A DNA stretch of 64,000 nt, taken from Algoriphagus sp. (lineage in GTDB: Bacteria > Bacteroidota > Bacteroidia > Cytophagales > Cyclobacteriaceae). A program made the position numbers and the translations under genes. The stretch spans positions 18,930-82,929 of the forward strand of contig NZ_JAMWZB010000025.1 of the NCBI RefSeq assembly GCF_024305035.1, in the 5' to 3' direction. Shown here one piece after another: positions 36,201 through 42,951 of this stretch; the first letter of the stretch is position 1; every line of letters begins with the position of its first letter. The notes beneath the pieces were generated by a model that saw only the letters and a list, made by a program, of their open reading frames with translations, was not told the DNA's origin and did not search any database.

Positions 36201-36643
36201 ATCTTCGGGAAGTCATTAAAGAAGTCGGCTTACTCCAAAAGCGACTCTTGGAAGAGAAAAACGGACAACTCCTCTTTAGGGGAAACCCAAAAGTAAAAAG
36301 CTATCCTTCACCCTTGTTGCAGGTTCTCCATAACCTCATTGGGAATGCCATCAAATATAGTAAACCCGATGTCCCACCAATCGTAGAAGTCACTTGTAAA
36401 GAGCTGGCTGATCATTGGTCTATTTCCGTCTCTGACAATGGTATTGGGATCAAAACCGATTACTTTGATAAAATTTTTGTTATTTTTCAACGCCTGCATC
36501 GAAAAGAAGAATACAATGGGACTGGAATGGGACTAGCCATAGTTAAAAAAATAATAGAAGGTTTGGGCGGAAAGATCTGGGTCGAATCAAACTTAGATGT
36601 GGGTAGTACGTTTACTTTTACCTTACCAAAAAAACCCGTATGA
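30293..36643 (+). CDS. giant cytosolic multi-PAS/GAF sensor histidine kinase
   Basis: 2116 residues with no membrane helix or signal peptide, so it is a cytosolic sensor. Order by my reading: GAF (about 15-165); PAS x4 (178-685); GAF (696-841); PAS (855-975); GAF (984-1140); PAS x6 (1148-1875); a short coiled coil; HisKA with His1904 in IASHDLQEPLRM; HATPase with N-box NLIGNAIKYSKP, DNGIGIK and GTGMGLAIVKK. Many PAS units end in the typical D(I/V)T(E/A) and are PAS/PAC pairs (YVHPDD, GSWRWV, GEYRYISW). Two PAS units near 1268 and 1516 resemble each other closely (GGWEV and GSWEV with FY..EY), and those near 559, 855 and 1751 form another related set, so the array grew by duplication. It overlaps the response-regulator gene by 4 nt, which is its likely phosphotransfer partner. 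Ligands are unknown. Confidence 0.93.
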   Translation: MKNSEKNDNPESFLETALTSTLEKEFDDLAELARELCKVPYAFISFFINGEQIFKASKGIKAPTISVKKSLCRELLERPNEITVLEDINQNPNYQDHPLVNRENGVVFHAGAPLIDSQNNLIGSICVQDQKRRKLSDAQIQGLRKLANQVVHVLELNQHKIQLEKIKSELEKEHLRVHNLILATKVGTWEWDILNNELHYSSSWAEMIGYTLEELGTIDRETRVKFIHPEDLETSNLWLESCLQGKNQMYECEVRMKHKNGSWIWVLDRGQVMDWDQEGNPARMFGTHTNITGQVIANQEIIKREKRFRTLVENSDEAVAILGLDGKPTYVSPSIHRVLGYSESEAMKISLDKLVHPDDFAGVEKQLQAALANPGKSLPGHPARVQHKNGSWRWVSATITNMLHDPVINGIVDNFKDITTEYLAKENLQKSEKRFKTLAQEGADLVTIISPQGTYNYLSPNYESYLGQKIETLIGQVAEDFIHPEDVKQVRRDFSAIDHKRQIKGRPFRMKHQEDGWRWLQSVATNLIDDPDIQGIVVNSVDVTAIIRAQNLLKKSNERFELVMKAGSESIWDFNPKNQSLFLGDGFRKSFNFQIQSEAENNDLINQAIHPEDKKRVLNSFRAALKNKNQEVWEMEFRLLRGPQDYAYVYDKAVILRDKTGKAIRAVGAMRDISREHYFRTLEAIEKEVMEASFKENASEKTIFDQLILQLEELIPDLKGSILRVKDDQLRNLSSPSLTNQYISEIEGQPIGLNQGSCGTSAFLKENVLVDDVQKSPYWQDFRELAQRYQIGACWSFPVISAGSQVIGTVAYYFPYPKSPSAQELETLERTHRLVSILMAKFDYLEKIRSSNERYEYVNKSTNEAIFDWDVEKDIFTWGESFTRVFGHQIDFENFTLSHWRKLMHPEDGEKKEKEWEQFIKNPDQSRWDNTFRFLKEDQTYAFVEEKGFMIRDKQGKAIRMIGVLRDQTQLHIDQEQKELKAKISELFKTDQSLLQIYQAVCQLILDFGNFEITEIWLKGNSKTKLKLVGKSIKHLEYESIYTHKQTISELSKGSGLPGAAWKTGSVQVWNHLEKNPNFIRSQSAKEFGLKSGIAIPIESKDEIIGSCLILCSSDLEKDLQTQSILQVIQEILGKEIERKQQEEELMEFFENAPDILAIATPNGYFSKVNPAFCQLMGYSAEELTTRPFIDYVHPDDLSDTSKEYQETKSGERLARNFVNRYRTKSGEYRYISWSSSGIFGSDSNVFAFGRDITELKKLEELLHNASKLSRVGGWEVNLLTKEIKWSKMTHEIHETDQNTILTLENALEFYRKEYRDMVNEKVRKAMESGENYEFEAPVITAKGKERWIRSIGEAEMVDGKCIRIFGSIQDIHERKMVEMRFKSVSDSIPGVIFQYVLNPDGSNKLQHVSQGSYKIWGLSPEDCVRDSGLVWTQVAMGGDIENLRKSIEDSARNLSNWNCEWRVLSHDGKIRYLKGVGTPHKMADGRIIWDSLVMDTTDQKNLENLLEQSARMAKIGSWEVIPDADPLLLQWSNTTREILESDKQGIELESAYSFYQGEYKNQAREAMERLIRFGVGFDIELLLTTPQGNSKWIRCIGNAQVVNGLVLRAYGSFQDIHDRKVAEIDLQELLEERNTILESIGDGFFAVDLKFKVTYWNYKAEQMLRISRESILGKNLWDVFDDEANPVSRDFYQKAMKTGKIQHFEDYFAKYGRWFDVSVFPSEMGLTVYFKDVTSEKLAKAELEASNERFELVAKATNDAIWDYDILNDQLFWGKGFQTLFGYDPDLFEPRFEKLIGLIHQEDRPRIIEKIEEMMKSSESNHWIEEYRFLKADGSYSFVADRASFIRNTKGIPIRAIGAMSDITERKSYEESLKRLNENLEKQAKELAISNSELEQFAYIASHDLQEPLRMVSSFLSQLERRYQDQLDEKALRYIDFAKGGAVRMRQIILDLLEFSRVGKQEEEIKPIDLREVIKEVGLLQKRLLEEKNGQLLFRGNPKVKSYPSPLLQVLHNLIGNAIKYSKPDVPPIVEVTCKELADHWSISVSDNGIGIKTDYFDKIFVIFQRLHRKEEYNGTGMGLAIVKKIIEGLGGKIWVESNLDVGSTFTFTLPKKPV

Positions 36644-37074
36644 GAAACATGCACATTTTACTGATTGAAGATAATGAAGGGGATATCCTTCTGATCCGAG
36701 AGGTGCTTTCGGGTCGGCCCTTTATTAAAAAAATATCGGTTGCAACCAATGGACAGGAAGGAATCGATTTTGTGACTAAAAAAGGTCCGTTTAGAAAGGA
36801 AGTCAGTCCGGATTTGATTTTATTGGATATTAATCTTCCACTTAAAAATGGACATGAGGTTTTGAAAACCCTGAAAAATAACGACAAAACCAGACATATT
36901 CCCATAATCGTCCTTACCACCTCTTCTTCACCTGATGACATCAAAAAAAGCTATCAGTCCTTTGCCAATCTTTACCTCACCAAGCCGGTAGATATGGAAT
37001 CATTCGATGATGCGGTCAGTGCCATCGAGGGTTTTTGGTCCGATATGGTGAAACTACCAAGTACCTCAGCTTAG
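36640..37074 (+). CDS. single-domain response regulator (Rcp1-like)
   Basis: 144-residue receiver domain with no output domain. Acidic pocket EDNEGD near residues 10-15, phospho-acceptor Asp63 in LILLDINLPLKNGHEVL, Thr in IVLTTSSS and Lys in YLTKPVD are all present. ILLIEDNEGDILLI and the length match the Rcp1-type regulators that serve phytochrome-like and PAS kinases. The start overlaps the stop of the giant kinase by 4 nt (ATGA), which argues for translational coupling and a dedicated kinase-regulator pair. Its stop overlaps the stop of the convergent regulator at 37071. Confidence 0.93.
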   Translation: MRNMHILLIEDNEGDILLIREVLSGRPFIKKISVATNGQEGIDFVTKKGPFRKEVSPDLILLDINLPLKNGHEVLKTLKNNDKTRHIPIIVLTTSSSPDDIKKSYQSFANLYLTKPVDMESFDDAVSAIEGFWSDMVKLPSTSA

Positions 37075-37505
37075 ATTTCAGGATTGACCTTGGCCATATA
37101 ATCATCTAAAATCCCCCGAATGCCATTTTTATTCATCGGTTTGTGATAGTAGCCTTTGACCATGGGGTAAGACAAACCCCGATTTCGCTCCTCTAGGGAA
37201 ATCGAACTGGTCAAAATGACAATGTAATACCCCAGCTGAAGAGCATGGTCTAGCTGAGAAAAAGCCTCCAAAAATTCCCAACCATTCATTTCAGGCATAT
37301 TGATATCCAATAAGACCAAGTTGGAGAAATTAGGCCTTGCTTCATCTTTTTGTTCTAAGATCGATTGAAGGAATTCTTTCCCCGTGTAAAACGATTGAAG
37401 TGGTTGGTATACCTCAATTTTTTTTAAGTTTTTCTTAGCGATCAGATGAAAAGCCGGGTCATCGTCAACTAAGATTATTTTGTTTAAAAATTTCGATTCA
37501 GCCAT
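37071..37505 (-). CDS. single-domain response regulator
   Basis: Receiver-only protein of 144 residues. I use the ATG of MAESKFLNKIILVDDDP (37505); the frame is open to 37571 but that part is not receiver sequence. Asp pair in VDDDP, phospho-acceptor Asp67 in LVLLDINMPEMNGWEFL, Ser in ILTSSIS and Lys in YYHKPMN complete the active site. The family is often found as a stand-alone messenger or as an inhibitor that competes for a kinase. It converges on the other regulator with stop codons that share bases TTA/TAG at 37071-37074. No kinase is adjacent on its own strand. Confidence 0.9.
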   Translation of the reverse strand: MAESKFLNKIILVDDDPAFHLIAKKNLKKIEVYQPLQSFYTGKEFLQSILEQKDEARPNFSNLVLLDINMPEMNGWEFLEAFSQLDHALQLGYYIVILTSSISLEERNRGLSYPMVKGYYHKPMNKNGIRGILDDYMAKVNPEI

Positions 37506-37612
37506 ATTTATCCAAAGATAAGAAAGGCAAAATTGAGATTTTTTTTCGTGCAATCCATTGAAAAAACACATTAAAAATCAAATAGTTAAACCATGTTTTT
37601 CTTTCTAGTTGC

Positions 37613-38161
37613 CTACTCCTTCCCACTACTTCCTTTAAACTGGTCTTCCTTGTATGCAAACAACACATTAAAGGTGGTCAATGAACCATAACATCGGGTA
37701 ATGTATTGCTGGAGATGCACCCGATCTTGATCATCAAGTTTGGGATGATTATTGATATTTTGCTCCAAAACCCGGAGTTTTTCTCTCACCATTACAATCT
37801 TATGAAAAAAAGCATCTACTGAAATTTCCTTTGATTGCAAACTAGGATCACCTGGAAGGATATTTATCGATCCCCCGATCCATTTTCCTCCCATCGGTAC
37901 AAGGGGTGCCCGCTCAGAGGTAGCAAGTAAAGCCTCTCGTATCGCTTTTTCGACATCCCGCATGGTTAGCATGGGAAAATCGGGTTTTTTGGCATCCTCT
38001 ACCGTAAAGCCATCAAAATCTCTGGCGAGTAGTTTGACTTCCTCGGTTGAATAAAAATAAATTTTATAAAACTTTTCATCCACAGAAAGTATCATTCCCA
38101 AACCAAATTTCGGATGGGTGATTTTACTTCCTGGAGCCAGTTCACTTGTAGATATTGCCAT
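37613..38161 (-). CDS. Tudor/SH3-like domain protein of unknown function
   Basis: 182-residue soluble protein. Residues about 8-50 (GSKITHPKFGLGMILSVDEKFYKIYFYSTEEVKLL) resemble the Tudor-like fold at the C-terminus of UvrD and in CarD-type proteins: a basic HPKFGxG turn followed by strands. The rest is not recognised; it is mainly helical and ends in a Ser/Gly/Lys tail. Possible roles in nucleic-acid or RNA polymerase contacts are inference from this fold only. It is read as a single gene with 107 nt to the regulator downstream. Confidence 0.7.
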   Translation of the reverse strand: MAISTSELAPGSKITHPKFGLGMILSVDEKFYKIYFYSTEEVKLLARDFDGFTVEDAKKPDFPMLTMRDVEKAIREALLATSERAPLVPMGGKWIGGSINILPGDPSLQSKEISVDAFFHKIVMVREKLRVLEQNINNHPKLDDQDRVHLQQYITRCYGSLTTFNVLFAYKEDQFKGSSGKE

Positions 38162-38398
38162 AGGATTGTGAAACAGAATGATCGTATGTGACTTAATAAG
38201 ACGCTTTTCCTCCCAAAAATAATTGTTTTAACCCAATGTGACCTTACTTTTTTGCCAATGCTTCCTCTATCCAAGAAATTTTACTGAACCAACCGGTTTT
38301 TATCTTTAAATAAGCAGTTGCTGGGAGCTGAACTTTTTGCGCAAATACCTAACTTTCCCCTATTATCAGTTAAATTAACCACTTTATTCCCATTGAGT

Positions 38399-39028
38399 AT
38401 GAAGCGCAATTTCATCCATTTTATAGCCATTTTCTTAGGATTTACCTTTTGGAGTGCGGGCATGGTCAAGCTTTTTGAAGGGCATCTATTCATTGGATGG
38501 ATCGGACCACCGGATTTAATTGAGCAGCTTCAGGAATACAATCTTGAGCTTTTTGGCAAATTTATAGCTGTATCTCAGGTAAGCATTGGCTATTTGATGC
38601 TAACCAGTCGATTCAAGCTGTTGGGAAGTATCATGCTAGTGCCTATGATCTTATGTATCCTGTTATTTACCATCTCGCAAAAGTGGATTGGAACCCCTTA
38701 TGTATTGGGGGTACTATTGGTAATGAACTTTAGTATTTTATGGCAGTATCGTAGGGTATTGATTCCGATTTTGGAATTGGGGAAACCTGCCAAAAGTGAA
38801 GCAGATGCATTAGGGGAAAGGAGAAAATCCAAGCTTGGTAATTTGGTGTGGCTAACGGGTTTAGTATTACAGTTTGCAGCCATAAAATCATCTGAAATAA
38901 ATCTGCAAAGCTCTTTTCTACTCTCTGGAATAGGGATTATCCTATCGATACTTAGCTTTAAATTAGACCATTCCACGCCGAAGGGCACTAAGGATGAAAA
39001 CATTCCAACACTTACCTTTGGACGGTGA
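38399..39028 (+). CDS. integral membrane protein, DoxX-like
   Basis: 210 residues. I start at MKRNFIHFIAIFLGF (38399) because the earlier in-frame Met at 38318 adds a non-membrane segment. Five or six hydrophobic helices are visible (about 6-25, 46-66, 71-90, 93-110, 138-155, 162-182). The first with FWSAGMVKLFEG resembles the start of DoxX/DoxD-type proteins. There is no catalytic motif. Function unknown; cotranscription with neighbours is not evident. Confidence 0.75.
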   Translation: MKRNFIHFIAIFLGFTFWSAGMVKLFEGHLFIGWIGPPDLIEQLQEYNLELFGKFIAVSQVSIGYLMLTSRFKLLGSIMLVPMILCILLFTISQKWIGTPYVLGVLLVMNFSILWQYRRVLIPILELGKPAKSEADALGERRKSKLGNLVWLTGLVLQFAAIKSSEINLQSSFLLSGIGIILSILSFKLDHSTPKGTKDENIPTLTFGR

Positions 39029-39423
39029 TGTCCAAGCAGCCATTCAATTTTTCAAGAAGATCTTCCAGCACAAATTCGAAGGAACGATCAATTACCTGCA
39101 AAGGAGCTTGCTAATACCGAAAAAGTCAGGGGGATGCAGGCCGGCATTGAAATCAGTGAATAATTCAAAATCATAATTTCAAGTACGTTCCCCAGTATGG
39201 GGTAACAGCTTCAGATTGGAAATAATCAGTACATTTTTCTACCTCCAGACCGCAAAAAAAGAGGGTATTCGACAAGGAAATAAACAAATGAACGGTGATC
39301 AATTAGCAAATGGAAAAGAAAAAAATAAGTCCTCCCTTATTTTAAATGAATTGATTATCAGCCTCGAGGAGTCCGGTCTCAAAAGATTGGGGTTAATCCC
39401 ATTGACATGAGGCAATTTTACCC
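39029..39423. other. intergenic region with possible gene remnant
   Basis: About 400 nt between the membrane protein and the SRP RNA. After the membrane-protein stop the same frame stays open for 44 more codons (39029-39163, stop TAA), which reads like ordinary protein (IRRNDQLPAKELANTEKVRG). There is also a small hairpin of GTTCCCC/GGGGTAAC near 39185-39206 without a T-run. I see no convincing gene. Confidence 0.35.
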
Positions 39424-39431
39424 TACCTTTG
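39402..39431 (+). promoter_or_regulatory. promoter of the SRP RNA gene
   Basis: TACCTTTG at 39424-39431 matches the Bacteroidota -7 box TAnnTTTG, and TTG at 39402-39404 lies 19 nt upstream as the -33 element. The RNA would start about 5 to 7 nt downstream. Confidence 0.75.
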
Positions 39432-39434
39432 TGG

Positions 39435-39523
39435 ACTAGCGGCACGACCAGCTCCTGCTGAATCCCCCAGGTCCGGAAGGAAGCAAGGGTAGGCGGTTGT
39501 AGCGGTGCGATGCCGCTTCTTTT
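39435..39523 (+). ncRNA. ffs: signal recognition particle RNA, small bacterial type (4.5S)
   Basis: RNA core of the SRP, which with Ffh directs ribosomes making membrane proteins to the membrane. The conserved apical part is unmistakable: CCCAGGTCCGGAAGGAAGCAAGGG, read here as a segment from about 39466 to 39488 including the GGAAG tetraloop region. The outer stem pairs AGCGGCA (39438-39444) with TGCCGCT (39511-39517), and a T-run follows as terminator. It has the short form with no Alu domain, usual for Gram-negative bacteria. Confidence 0.93.
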
Positions 39524-39583
39524 TTGCCCAGAAAATTGCCAAGCTTTTATCTTTTTTGAGCTTTCCAAACGAGATTAATCTTT

Positions 39584-39591
39584 TAACTTTG
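39584..39591 (+). promoter_or_regulatory. likely -7 box of the transaldolase promoter
   Basis: TAACTTTG fits TAnnTTTG, 70 nt upstream of the transaldolase ATG. No good TTTG element at the usual distance is visible, so the match is partial. Confidence 0.4.
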
Positions 39592-39661
39592 TTACCATAC
39601 CTGTTGGGTTGACACCATGTTTAGCCTACTTTCTTTCACATTTATTTAACCCCTTCTTAAA

Positions 39662-40321
39662 ATGAAATTCTTTATTGACACCGCCAATTTAGACGAAATC
39701 CGCGAGGCTTACGATTTAGGCGTATTGGATGGAGTAACCACCAACCCTTCCCTGATGGCAAAGGAAGGAATCACAGGGGACGACAATGTCCGCGCCCACT
39801 ACAAAGCCATCTGTGATATTGTCGACGACAAAGTCAGCGCCGAAGTAATTTCGACAGATTACGAAGGCATGATCCGGGAAGGTAAGGAACTCGCTAAAAT
39901 CGATGATAAAATTGTGGTCAAAATACCAATGATCAAAGATGGGGTGAAAGCACTAAAGTATTTCCACGGAGAAGGAATCCGAACCAACTGTACCTTGGTA
40001 TTTTCCTCGGGTCAAGCCTTATTAGCTGCCAAAGCGGGAGCAAGCTATGTTTCTCCATTCATTGGAAGACTGGATGATATTTCCTTTGATGGGCTGGAGC
40101 TGATTGAACAAATTGTTCACATTTACCAAACATATGGCTACGCCACTGAGGTATTAGCAGCTTCTGTCCGTCATACCATGCATTTGATCAAATGTGCTGA
40201 AATCGGTGCAGATGTGGTCACCTGCCCTCTTAAAGTAATCACCGGATTACTTAAGCATCCACTGACTGACTCGGGTTTGGCACAGTTTCTGGCAGATCAT
40301 GCCAAAGCCGCCGGCAACTAA
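39662..40321 (+). CDS. transaldolase, short (TalC/fructose-6-phosphate aldolase-like) type
   Basis: 219-residue class I aldolase of the short transaldolase group, acting in the pentose phosphate pathway in the cytosol. The Schiff-base lysine is Lys87 in [10 protein letters not shown], and the start [30 protein letters not shown] is diagnostic. The family includes true transaldolases and fructose-6-phosphate aldolases, and sequence features visible here do not settle which. Its own promoter and a strong downstream terminator make it monocistronic. Confidence 0.95.
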   Translation: MKFFIDTANLDEIREAYDLGVLDGVTTNPSLMAKEGITGDDNVRAHYKAICDIVDDKVSAEVISTDYEGMIREGKELAKIDDKIVVKIPMIKDGVKALKYFHGEGIRTNCTLVFSSGQALLAAKAGASYVSPFIGRLDDISFDGLELIEQIVHIYQTYGYATEVLAASVRHTMHLIKCAEIGADVVTCPLKVITGLLKHPLTDSGLAQFLADHAKAAGN

Positions 40322-40329
40322 TAATAAAC

Positions 40330-40367
40330 TAGTCGGTTGACCTACTGTACGTCAACCGACTTTTTTA
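40330..40367 (+). terminator. rho-independent terminator after transaldolase
   Basis: AGTCGGTTGAC and GTCAACCGACT form an 11-bp stem with a short loop, followed by TTTTTT. It lies 9 nt after the transaldolase stop. Confidence 0.9.
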
Positions 40368-40375
40368 AAAAAATC

Positions 40376-40579
40376 ATGTATATTATTAAGGTAAAAGGAA
40401 AAGCAAAGATCCCCGATTACATCCAGATTCGGGATGAGAACTTTGTGTTGGTAGCTTATTTTAGGGCTGACCGTCCAATGAAAAATATTGAGAAATTTGG
40501 TTTGGAAGGAAAGGAAGAAGCACTGGAAAACCTGATCAAAAACCTTCCATTTGGAAAATTACAAAAACTAGAACTTTAA
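40376..40579 (+). CDS. small hypothetical protein preceding the FtsE-like gene
   Basis: 67-residue protein starting at MYIIKVKGKAKIPDY (40376); an earlier in-frame Met at 40337 lies inside the terminator. It has a compact beta-alpha look (KIPDYIQIRDENFVLVAYFRAD) and a helical end (KEEALENLIKNLPFGKLQKLEL). I do not recognise the family. It is 6 nt ahead of the FtsE-like ATPase gene and is very likely cotranscribed with it. Confidence 0.7.
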   Translation: MYIIKVKGKAKIPDYIQIRDENFVLVAYFRADRPMKNIEKFGLEGKEEALENLIKNLPFGKLQKLEL

Positions 40580-40585
40580 CAGTCG

Positions 40586-41293
40586 ATGGATTTTGCTACA
40601 CAACCGGTATTAAAGGTCGACCAGGCCACAATTTTTCAAGGAATAGATCCTATCCTAAGCAATGTAAGCTTCTCGGTGGAACAGCACGAGTTTGTATTTT
40701 TGATTGGAAAAACCGGAAGCGGAAAAAGTTCTTTACTCAAAACACTTTATGCAGACCTGCCTCTAAAAAGCGGAAAAATAGAAATCGCCGGCTTTGATCT
40801 GACCAAGATCAAAAACTCCGAAGTACCCTTTCTCAGGAGAAAACTGGGAATTATTTTCCAGGATTTTCAACTTTTCAATGATCGCTCAATTGCTGAAAAC
40901 TTAGCCTTTGTCATGAAAGCTACCGGATGGAAGGACAAAGGGAAAATCAAGGAAAGAATGGCTGAGGTTCTTCTTTTAGTGGGCCTAACCAACGCTTCTT
41001 CAAAAATGCCCCATCAGCTTTCCGGTGGCGAACAGCAGCGGGTAGTCATTGCAAGAGCCTTGCTTAATGATCCCTCTATTTTGTTAGCCGATGAACCCAC
41101 GGGGAATTTGGATCCGGATGTGGCGGATGGGATTTTCAAACTTTTTCAAGAAATTAACAAAAAAGGCACCGCGGTATTGATGGCCACACACAATCATGAG
41201 CTTCTACGGAAATACCCTTATCGGGTGCTGAAATGTGAAGCAGGAAAGCTATTGGATAGCCAGACACATAATGTCTCTTTTGGAACCGTCTGA
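40586..41293 (+). CDS. ftsE: FtsE-like ABC transporter ATPase
   Basis: 235-residue ATP-binding subunit with Walker [10 protein letters not shown] (41-49), Q-loop FQDFQLF, signature LSGGEQQR (145-152), Walker B ILLADEP (165-171) and a switch His in MATHNHE. The set FRADR-type neighbours and the sequence [26 protein letters not shown] fit FtsE, which with FtsX regulates peptidoglycan hydrolases at division. No FtsX-like permease is next to it here, so the partner must be elsewhere. The LolD/MacB family is the alternative. Confidence 0.85.
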   Translation: MDFATQPVLKVDQATIFQGIDPILSNVSFSVEQHEFVFLIGKTGSGKSSLLKTLYADLPLKSGKIEIAGFDLTKIKNSEVPFLRRKLGIIFQDFQLFNDRSIAENLAFVMKATGWKDKGKIKERMAEVLLLVGLTNASSKMPHQLSGGEQQRVVIARALLNDPSILLADEPTGNLDPDVADGIFKLFQEINKKGTAVLMATHNHELLRKYPYRVLKCEAGKLLDSQTHNVSFGTV

Positions 41294-41351
41294 GTAAAAA
41301 CATTGGCCCCTATTCGGCGTTAATTAATAAGATTTGACCTCCCTAACGTTT

Positions 41352-42743
41352 ATGAAAAAAATTAATCATATTCTCTTATTTCTTCTTTTCATTGGGCTTT
41401 TTAGCAGCTGCAGAGATAAGGAAGAGACTGCTCCACAGGTTGATCCAAACTCCAATGCAGCAGTAAACCGATGGATACAGGAAATCATGGATCAAGTCTA
41501 TTACTGGCTGGATGATATCGGGACACCCCTAGCAGAAGAATCGGACCCAGAGGATTACTATGAATCACTTTTATTCCGTCCTACCGACCGATTTTCGGTA
41601 ATTTATCCGGATTTCCAAGAGTTGATTAATTCCCTTAATGGAATCGAGTTGGAAGCAGGATATGAATTCATCTTATACCGAGAAAGTTCTGATAGCGAAA
41701 ATGTGATCGCACTAATCAGCTATGTAAAGCGTAACAGTCCTGCAGCTGAGGCCGGTTTATTGCGAGGGGATATTATCCAAACGATCAACGGGCAACAAAT
41801 GAATGTGGATAATTTTCAGACCATCCTCAGCGAAATTTCAAGTCCCCATACAATCAACTTTTTACGCTATGATGAAGCGACCGAGCAATACGAAAATCAA
41901 GGTAACCTAGAGCTTACCCCCGTTCAGATCTCTGAAAACCCAAATTTCCTAGACTCCATTTACACAATCGGAAATCAAAAAATTGGGTATGTGGTCTATC
42001 ATTTCTTTGCACCAGGACCTGGAAACAACAGCACTAGTTATGATCAGGAAATGGATGCCATTTTTGCAAATTTCAAAGCTGAGGGGATTAACCATCTCAT
42101 TGTTGATTTCAGATATAATGGAGGAGGCTTTGTTTCCTCAGCTGTGAATTTGGCCAGTTTAATTGCTCCGGGTGTGGGTGAGGGTTCTATTTTTTCTAAA
42201 ACAAAATACAACAGTTTCTTAAGTCAATTTGATGACTTTCAGGATGTACAAACTGAATTTAGGACAAAAGAGCAAAATTTAGGGAATACCTTATCCGGGA
42301 ATCGAGTTTACTTCTTGACCTCTAGGCGAACAGCTTCTGCTTCTGAATTGATTATCAATGGACTCAGACCTTATATGGACGTGTTTTTGATTGGGGATGT
42401 TACTACTGGCAAAAACGTGGGGTCTATTCCGTTTGAGGATGAGGAAAATCCAGAAAACCGCTACGGCATTTTACCCATTGTGACCCAAAGTTTCAACAGC
42501 AATGATGAATCAGATTATACAGAAGGGTTTACGCCCAATATTACCGTAACCGAAAATCAAGAACGATCTCGCCAATTTGGGGATGTCAATGAATTGCTAC
42601 TCCGAACAGCCATCGAACAAATCACAGGAACGCCTTCTTCTGGAAGAATTGAAAGGCTGGATCGAATTGATCTCGGTAGTACCTTGGATCACAAAACCAG
42701 AGCAGGAACCATGATCGAGTCGAATAAGATTCAAAAAAATTAA
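41352..42743 (+). CDS. S41 family (C-terminal processing) peptidase, lipoprotein
   Basis: 463 residues from the ATG at 41352 (a TTG at 41334 is in frame but precedes the signal). The lipobox LFSSCRD puts the lipid Cys at residue 20. A PDZ-like domain lies at about 95-185 (RNSPAAEAGLLRGDIIQTINGQ), and the S41 protease domain at about 200-420: NHLIVDFRYNGGGFVSSAVNLA, then TASASE (Ser329/Ser331) as nucleophile motif and TTGKNVG as the Lys motif. It is a periplasmic or outer-membrane-bound serine protease. A clear terminator follows, and the gene appears monocistronic. Confidence 0.93.
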   Translation: MKKINHILLFLLFIGLFSSCRDKEETAPQVDPNSNAAVNRWIQEIMDQVYYWLDDIGTPLAEESDPEDYYESLLFRPTDRFSVIYPDFQELINSLNGIELEAGYEFILYRESSDSENVIALISYVKRNSPAAEAGLLRGDIIQTINGQQMNVDNFQTILSEISSPHTINFLRYDEATEQYENQGNLELTPVQISENPNFLDSIYTIGNQKIGYVVYHFFAPGPGNNSTSYDQEMDAIFANFKAEGINHLIVDFRYNGGGFVSSAVNLASLIAPGVGEGSIFSKTKYNSFLSQFDDFQDVQTEFRTKEQNLGNTLSGNRVYFLTSRRTASASELIINGLRPYMDVFLIGDVTTGKNVGSIPFEDEENPENRYGILPIVTQSFNSNDESDYTEGFTPNITVTENQERSRQFGDVNELLLRTAIEQITGTPSSGRIERLDRIDLGSTLDHKTRAGTMIESNKIQKN

Positions 42744-42747
42744 ATCC

Positions 42748-42774
42748 AAGCCCCTCCTAAAGGGGCTTTTTTCT
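42748..42774 (+). terminator. rho-independent terminator after S41 peptidase
   Basis: AGCCCCT and AGGGGCT form a stem with a short loop, followed by TTTTTTC, within 10 nt of the stop codon. Confidence 0.85.
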
Positions 42775-42951
42775 TACCTGGTGATGAAAGTCATTTATCT
42801 ACAATCAACGATCCTTTCTCTCCAGATGAATACTTTCTTTTGCATATTTTTAATTTTTCAATAGGACAATTGGATTTTTTACCTCATATTAAACCACTTA
42901 TTTCAAATAAGTACCGTTTAACCTTATTTTATTTACTAATCAACCAACCTT

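Noticed and set aside
39216..39410. 64-codon plus-strand ORF before the SRP RNA
   Set aside because: Low-complexity Lys/Asn/Leu peptide that runs into the SRP promoter; no domain.
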